Assembly (NCBI GenBank): GCA_903877945.1
Contig: CAIRFY010000060.1
Location: 1-8,288 of the forward strand
Source of the DNA: an uncultured Oscillochloris sp.
Lineage (GTDB): Bacteria > Chloroflexota > Chloroflexia > Chloroflexales > Chloroflexaceae
Length of the DNA stretch: 8,288 nucleotides
Reading direction: 5' to 3'
Part shown: positions 6,715 through 8,288 of the stretch, piece after piece
How the letters are laid out: every line of letters begins with the position of its first letter
Numbering within the stretch: the first letter of the stretch is position 1
Made by a program: the position numbers and the translations under genes
Notes under the pieces: model-generated
Databases searched by the model: none
Told to the model about the DNA's origin: nothing
What the model saw: the letters and a program-made list of their open reading frames with translations, nothing else

Positions 6715-6774
6715 AATGCAAAATGCAAAATGCAAAATGCAAAATTGCCCATTTTGCATTTTGCATTTTGCATT
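6715..6774. repeat. Heptamer tandem repeat forming a 24-bp hairpin between the kinase gene and purQ
   Basis: AATGCAA is repeated four times in tandem (6715-6742), followed by AAT, a short TGCCC and then the complementary ATTTTGC-type units. The segments 6722-6745 and 6751-6774 are perfect inverted copies of 24 bp with a 5-nt loop (6746-6750). It starts one base after the kinase stop codon (complement of 6776-6778) and ends 8 bases before the purQ start. It may weaken read-through into purQ or stabilise the kinase message; it is AT-rich with no separate U-tract, so a standard intrinsic terminator is not certain. Confidence 0.9.
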
Positions 6775-6775
6775 G

Positions 6776-8119
6776 TCATGACCATCGAAACTCGATCTCA
6801 ACCTCGCCGATCTTGATCCGGTCGCCCTGAGTGAGACGCTGGGGCACACGGGGGGAGATCAGTTTACTGTTGAGCATCGTACCATTGGTGCTGCCCAAGT
6901 CGGTGAGGGTGTAGAAATCGCCGTCGCGCTGGATAGTGGCGTGGTGGCGCGAGGCGATACCGCGATCATGCTCAGCCAGATCCAGTTCGGGGTAGTGATT
7001 CTGACGCGGGTCACGCCGACCGATACGCACAGGCAGCCGGTCAATCGGCAGTTCCCAGTTGCGGTGAGGCGAGGTGATCAGCAGGCGTGGCTTCGGTGGA
7101 TCGGACAGGGGCGATCCGCAGCCAGCGCAGAAGCGGGCGCGGTCCTTATTCACTCGCCCGCAGTGGATACAGGGCGGGCCGTCCTCATCAGACACGTGTG
7201 TCTGATCGTGAACGACCGGCGTGGGTGGCGACGGCTTCACCGTCAGCGGCGGACTAGCGGCAGCGGCGGTCGGATCGAGATAAGGCGCATCGAAGCAGCG
7301 CAGGAGAGCCTGCTCCATCTCCGCGCAGGTCGCGAAGCGCTGCTCGCGCTGGAGGCTCATCGCCTTAATGATCGCCGCTTCAGTATGTGCGTCAACCGAA
7401 GGGTTCATCTTACTGATCGAGCCGGGCTGCGGCGTCTGGAGTGGTACCGGTGGTAGATTCGTGAGCAGATGCATCAGCGTCGCACCGAGGGCGTACACAT
7501 CGCTGCGACCGTCCGTCTGCCCTTTGCCGTACTGTTCAGGCGGGGCGTAGCCAGCCGAGCCCATCGCAATCGTGTCCTTCGCCTTGCCCTTCTTATGCGT
7601 GCGGGCGACGCCAAAATCGATCAGCTTGAGTACCCCGTCGGGGGTGAGCATAATATTCGAGGGCTTCAGGTCGCGGTAAATGATCGGCGGGTCGCAGCTA
7701 TGGAGATAGTTGAGTACCCGACAGAGCTGGACGCCGTAGCCGAGTACCTGCTGCTCCATGAGCGGGGCGTTCGCCTCGTGGGCGCGATCCTCCAGCGTCT
7801 TACCGGGGACATATTCCATAACCAAGGTCGGGCGACCCTCGTGTTCAAAAAGGTCGGCCACAACCGGCAAGTTAGGGAAGGAGAGGGAGCGCAGGAGGGC
7901 CGCCTCCTGAAGGAAGAGTCGGCGATTATCGGCCTGTTCCTCGGCGGTCAACTCGCCCTGGGCGCGCATCTCTTTGAGCGCCCACACGCTCGCGTCGCTG
8001 GCACGCTGCACACGATAGACGGTGCCCATCCCGCCGCGACCGATCAGGTTGAGTACCGTGTAGGTGTCAGCCGCACCACGCACGATCATGTTGGGGGTCA
8101 GCAGATCCGGTCCGCTCAC
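6776..8119 (-). CDS. Hanks-type Ser/Thr protein kinase with zinc ribbon and C-terminal FHA domain
   Basis: This 447-residue soluble protein has no membrane segment and should act in the cytoplasm, phosphorylating proteins on Ser/Thr. The kinase domain (about 20-275) shows the glycine loop IGRGGMGTVYRV (26-37), Lys49 (ALKEM), Glu72 (QEAALL), the catalytic YRDLKPSNIM with Asp150, the metal-binding DFG (168-170) and APPEQYG (192-198). His of the usual HRD is Tyr, a common variant in bacterial kinases of this type, so activity is expected. A Pro-rich linker (286-305) precedes a four-Cys zinc ribbon (Cys317, 320, 331, 334). The FHA domain (about 362-446) carries GRR (367-369), SRHH (390-393) and LGSTNG (408-413), the phosphothreonine-binding residues. 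The FHA may read the kinase's own or a partner's phosphorylation. The GTG start at 8119 follows GGGG eight bases upstream and an extended -10 promoter. The substrate is unknown. Confidence 0.93.
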   Translation of the reverse strand: MSGPDLLTPNMIVRGAADTYTVLNLIGRGGMGTVYRVQRASDASVWALKEMRAQGELTAEEQADNRRLFLQEAALLRSLSFPNLPVVADLFEHEGRPTLVMEYVPGKTLEDRAHEANAPLMEQQVLGYGVQLCRVLNYLHSCDPPIIYRDLKPSNIMLTPDGVLKLIDFGVARTHKKGKAKDTIAMGSAGYAPPEQYGKGQTDGRSDVYALGATLMHLLTNLPPVPLQTPQPGSISKMNPSVDAHTEAAIIKAMSLQREQRFATCAEMEQALLRCFDAPYLDPTAAAASPPLTVKPSPPTPVVHDQTHVSDEDGPPCIHCGRVNKDRARFCAGCGSPLSDPPKPRLLITSPHRNWELPIDRLPVRIGRRDPRQNHYPELDLAEHDRGIASRHHATIQRDGDFYTLTDLGSTNGTMLNSKLISPRVPQRLTQGDRIKIGEVEIEFRWS

Positions 8120-8158
8120 AGTAGAAGCCCCACACTAAATAGCCAGTCCGCCGCAGCA

Positions 8159-8167
8159 ATTATACCA
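8159..8167 (-). promoter_or_regulatory. Extended -10 promoter element of the kinase gene
   Basis: On the minus strand these bases read TGGTATAAT, a perfect TG-N-TATAAT extended -10. It lies 40 bases from the GTG start, so transcription should begin near 8152 and give a leader of about 32 nt. No good -35 hexamer is seen at 16-18 nt spacing, which is usual for extended -10 promoters. TTGACG stands 26 nt upstream, too far to pair with it. It may drive the kinase, purQ and lgt together. Confidence 0.65.
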
Positions 8168-8288
8168 CGGCAGATTGTGAGATAGGGCTACGTCAAAGTC
8201 GTGTGATCGCCGCTCAGCCCTCACCCCCCAGCCCCCTCTCCCTGAGCGGGAGAGGGGGAGTCGGACGTGTCCTATTGCGGAATCTCCC
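8168..8288. other. Upstream intergenic region with a GC-rich palindromic repeat
   Basis: No coding region is apparent between the kinase promoter and the window end. It contains an 11-bp perfect hairpin, CCCCCTCTCCC (8232-8242) and GGGAGAGGGGG (8248-8258), with the loop TGAGC. The flanking TCACCCCCCAGC to its left is typical of a dispersed repeat type seen in high-GC genomes, though family membership is from memory and not checked. It could end transcription of a gene lying further right. Confidence 0.6.

Noticed and set aside
6715..6774. CRISPR-like array made of short repeats
   Set aside because: The units are contiguous heptamers without spacers and form a single hairpin.
7469..8185. Plus-strand open frame of 238 codons opposite the kinase
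   Set aside because: It is antisense to conserved kinase motifs and has no recognisable domain; its frame exists because of GC-rich codon bias.

Overview
The window looks like a piece of a moderately GC-rich chromosome (about 60% GC outside one segment), most likely from a filamentous anoxygenic phototroph-type Chloroflexota (Chloroflexus/Roseiflexus relatives). This is an inference from three things: the style of the PurQ and Lgt proteins, a Hanks-type kinase fused to a zinc ribbon and an FHA domain, and several palindromic intergenic repeats. No rRNA, tRNA, CRISPR array or complete insertion sequence is visible.

Left part (1-3420, + strand) is a small defence/accessory block. It starts inside a large type IIG (Eco57I-like) restriction-modification protein. 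The conserved methyltransferase core and C-terminal tail of this gene are GC-rich, but its middle (about 1198-2290, the target-recognition region) is clearly AT-rich, so the gene is a mosaic. A two-gene toxin-antitoxin pair (small antitoxin-like protein plus PIN-domain toxin, TAATG overlap) follows after 22 nt. The last 177 bp of the restriction gene occur again right after the toxin (2367-2543 and 3244-3420, 172/177 identical). The toxin-antitoxin pair therefore sits between two direct copies of the restriction gene's 3' end, and the toxin stop codon lies inside the second copy.

Middle (3421-4984): a short stretch with a possible coding relic, then a 132-bp nested-palindrome element (3546-3677) flanked by TTA/TTA that abuts the ribosome binding site of a CPA2-type cation:proton antiporter. 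The antiporter converges on lgt with only 3 nt between their stop codons.

Right part (4988-8119, - strand) holds, in transcription order, a Ser/Thr kinase with zinc ribbon and FHA domain, purQ (FGAM synthase glutaminase subunit) and lgt (prolipoprotein diacylglyceryl transferase). The kinase has a good extended -10 promoter at 8159-8167. The three genes could form one transcript, but each junction carries a different palindrome: a 24-bp heptamer-built hairpin between kinase and purQ, and a 14-bp palindrome that supplies the purQ stop codon. Another GC-rich palindrome lies upstream of the kinase. The three genes share no obvious pathway.

No wholly new system could be demonstrated. The most unusual structure is the toxin-antitoxin cassette bracketed by duplicated restriction-gene ends, together with the mosaic recognition domain.
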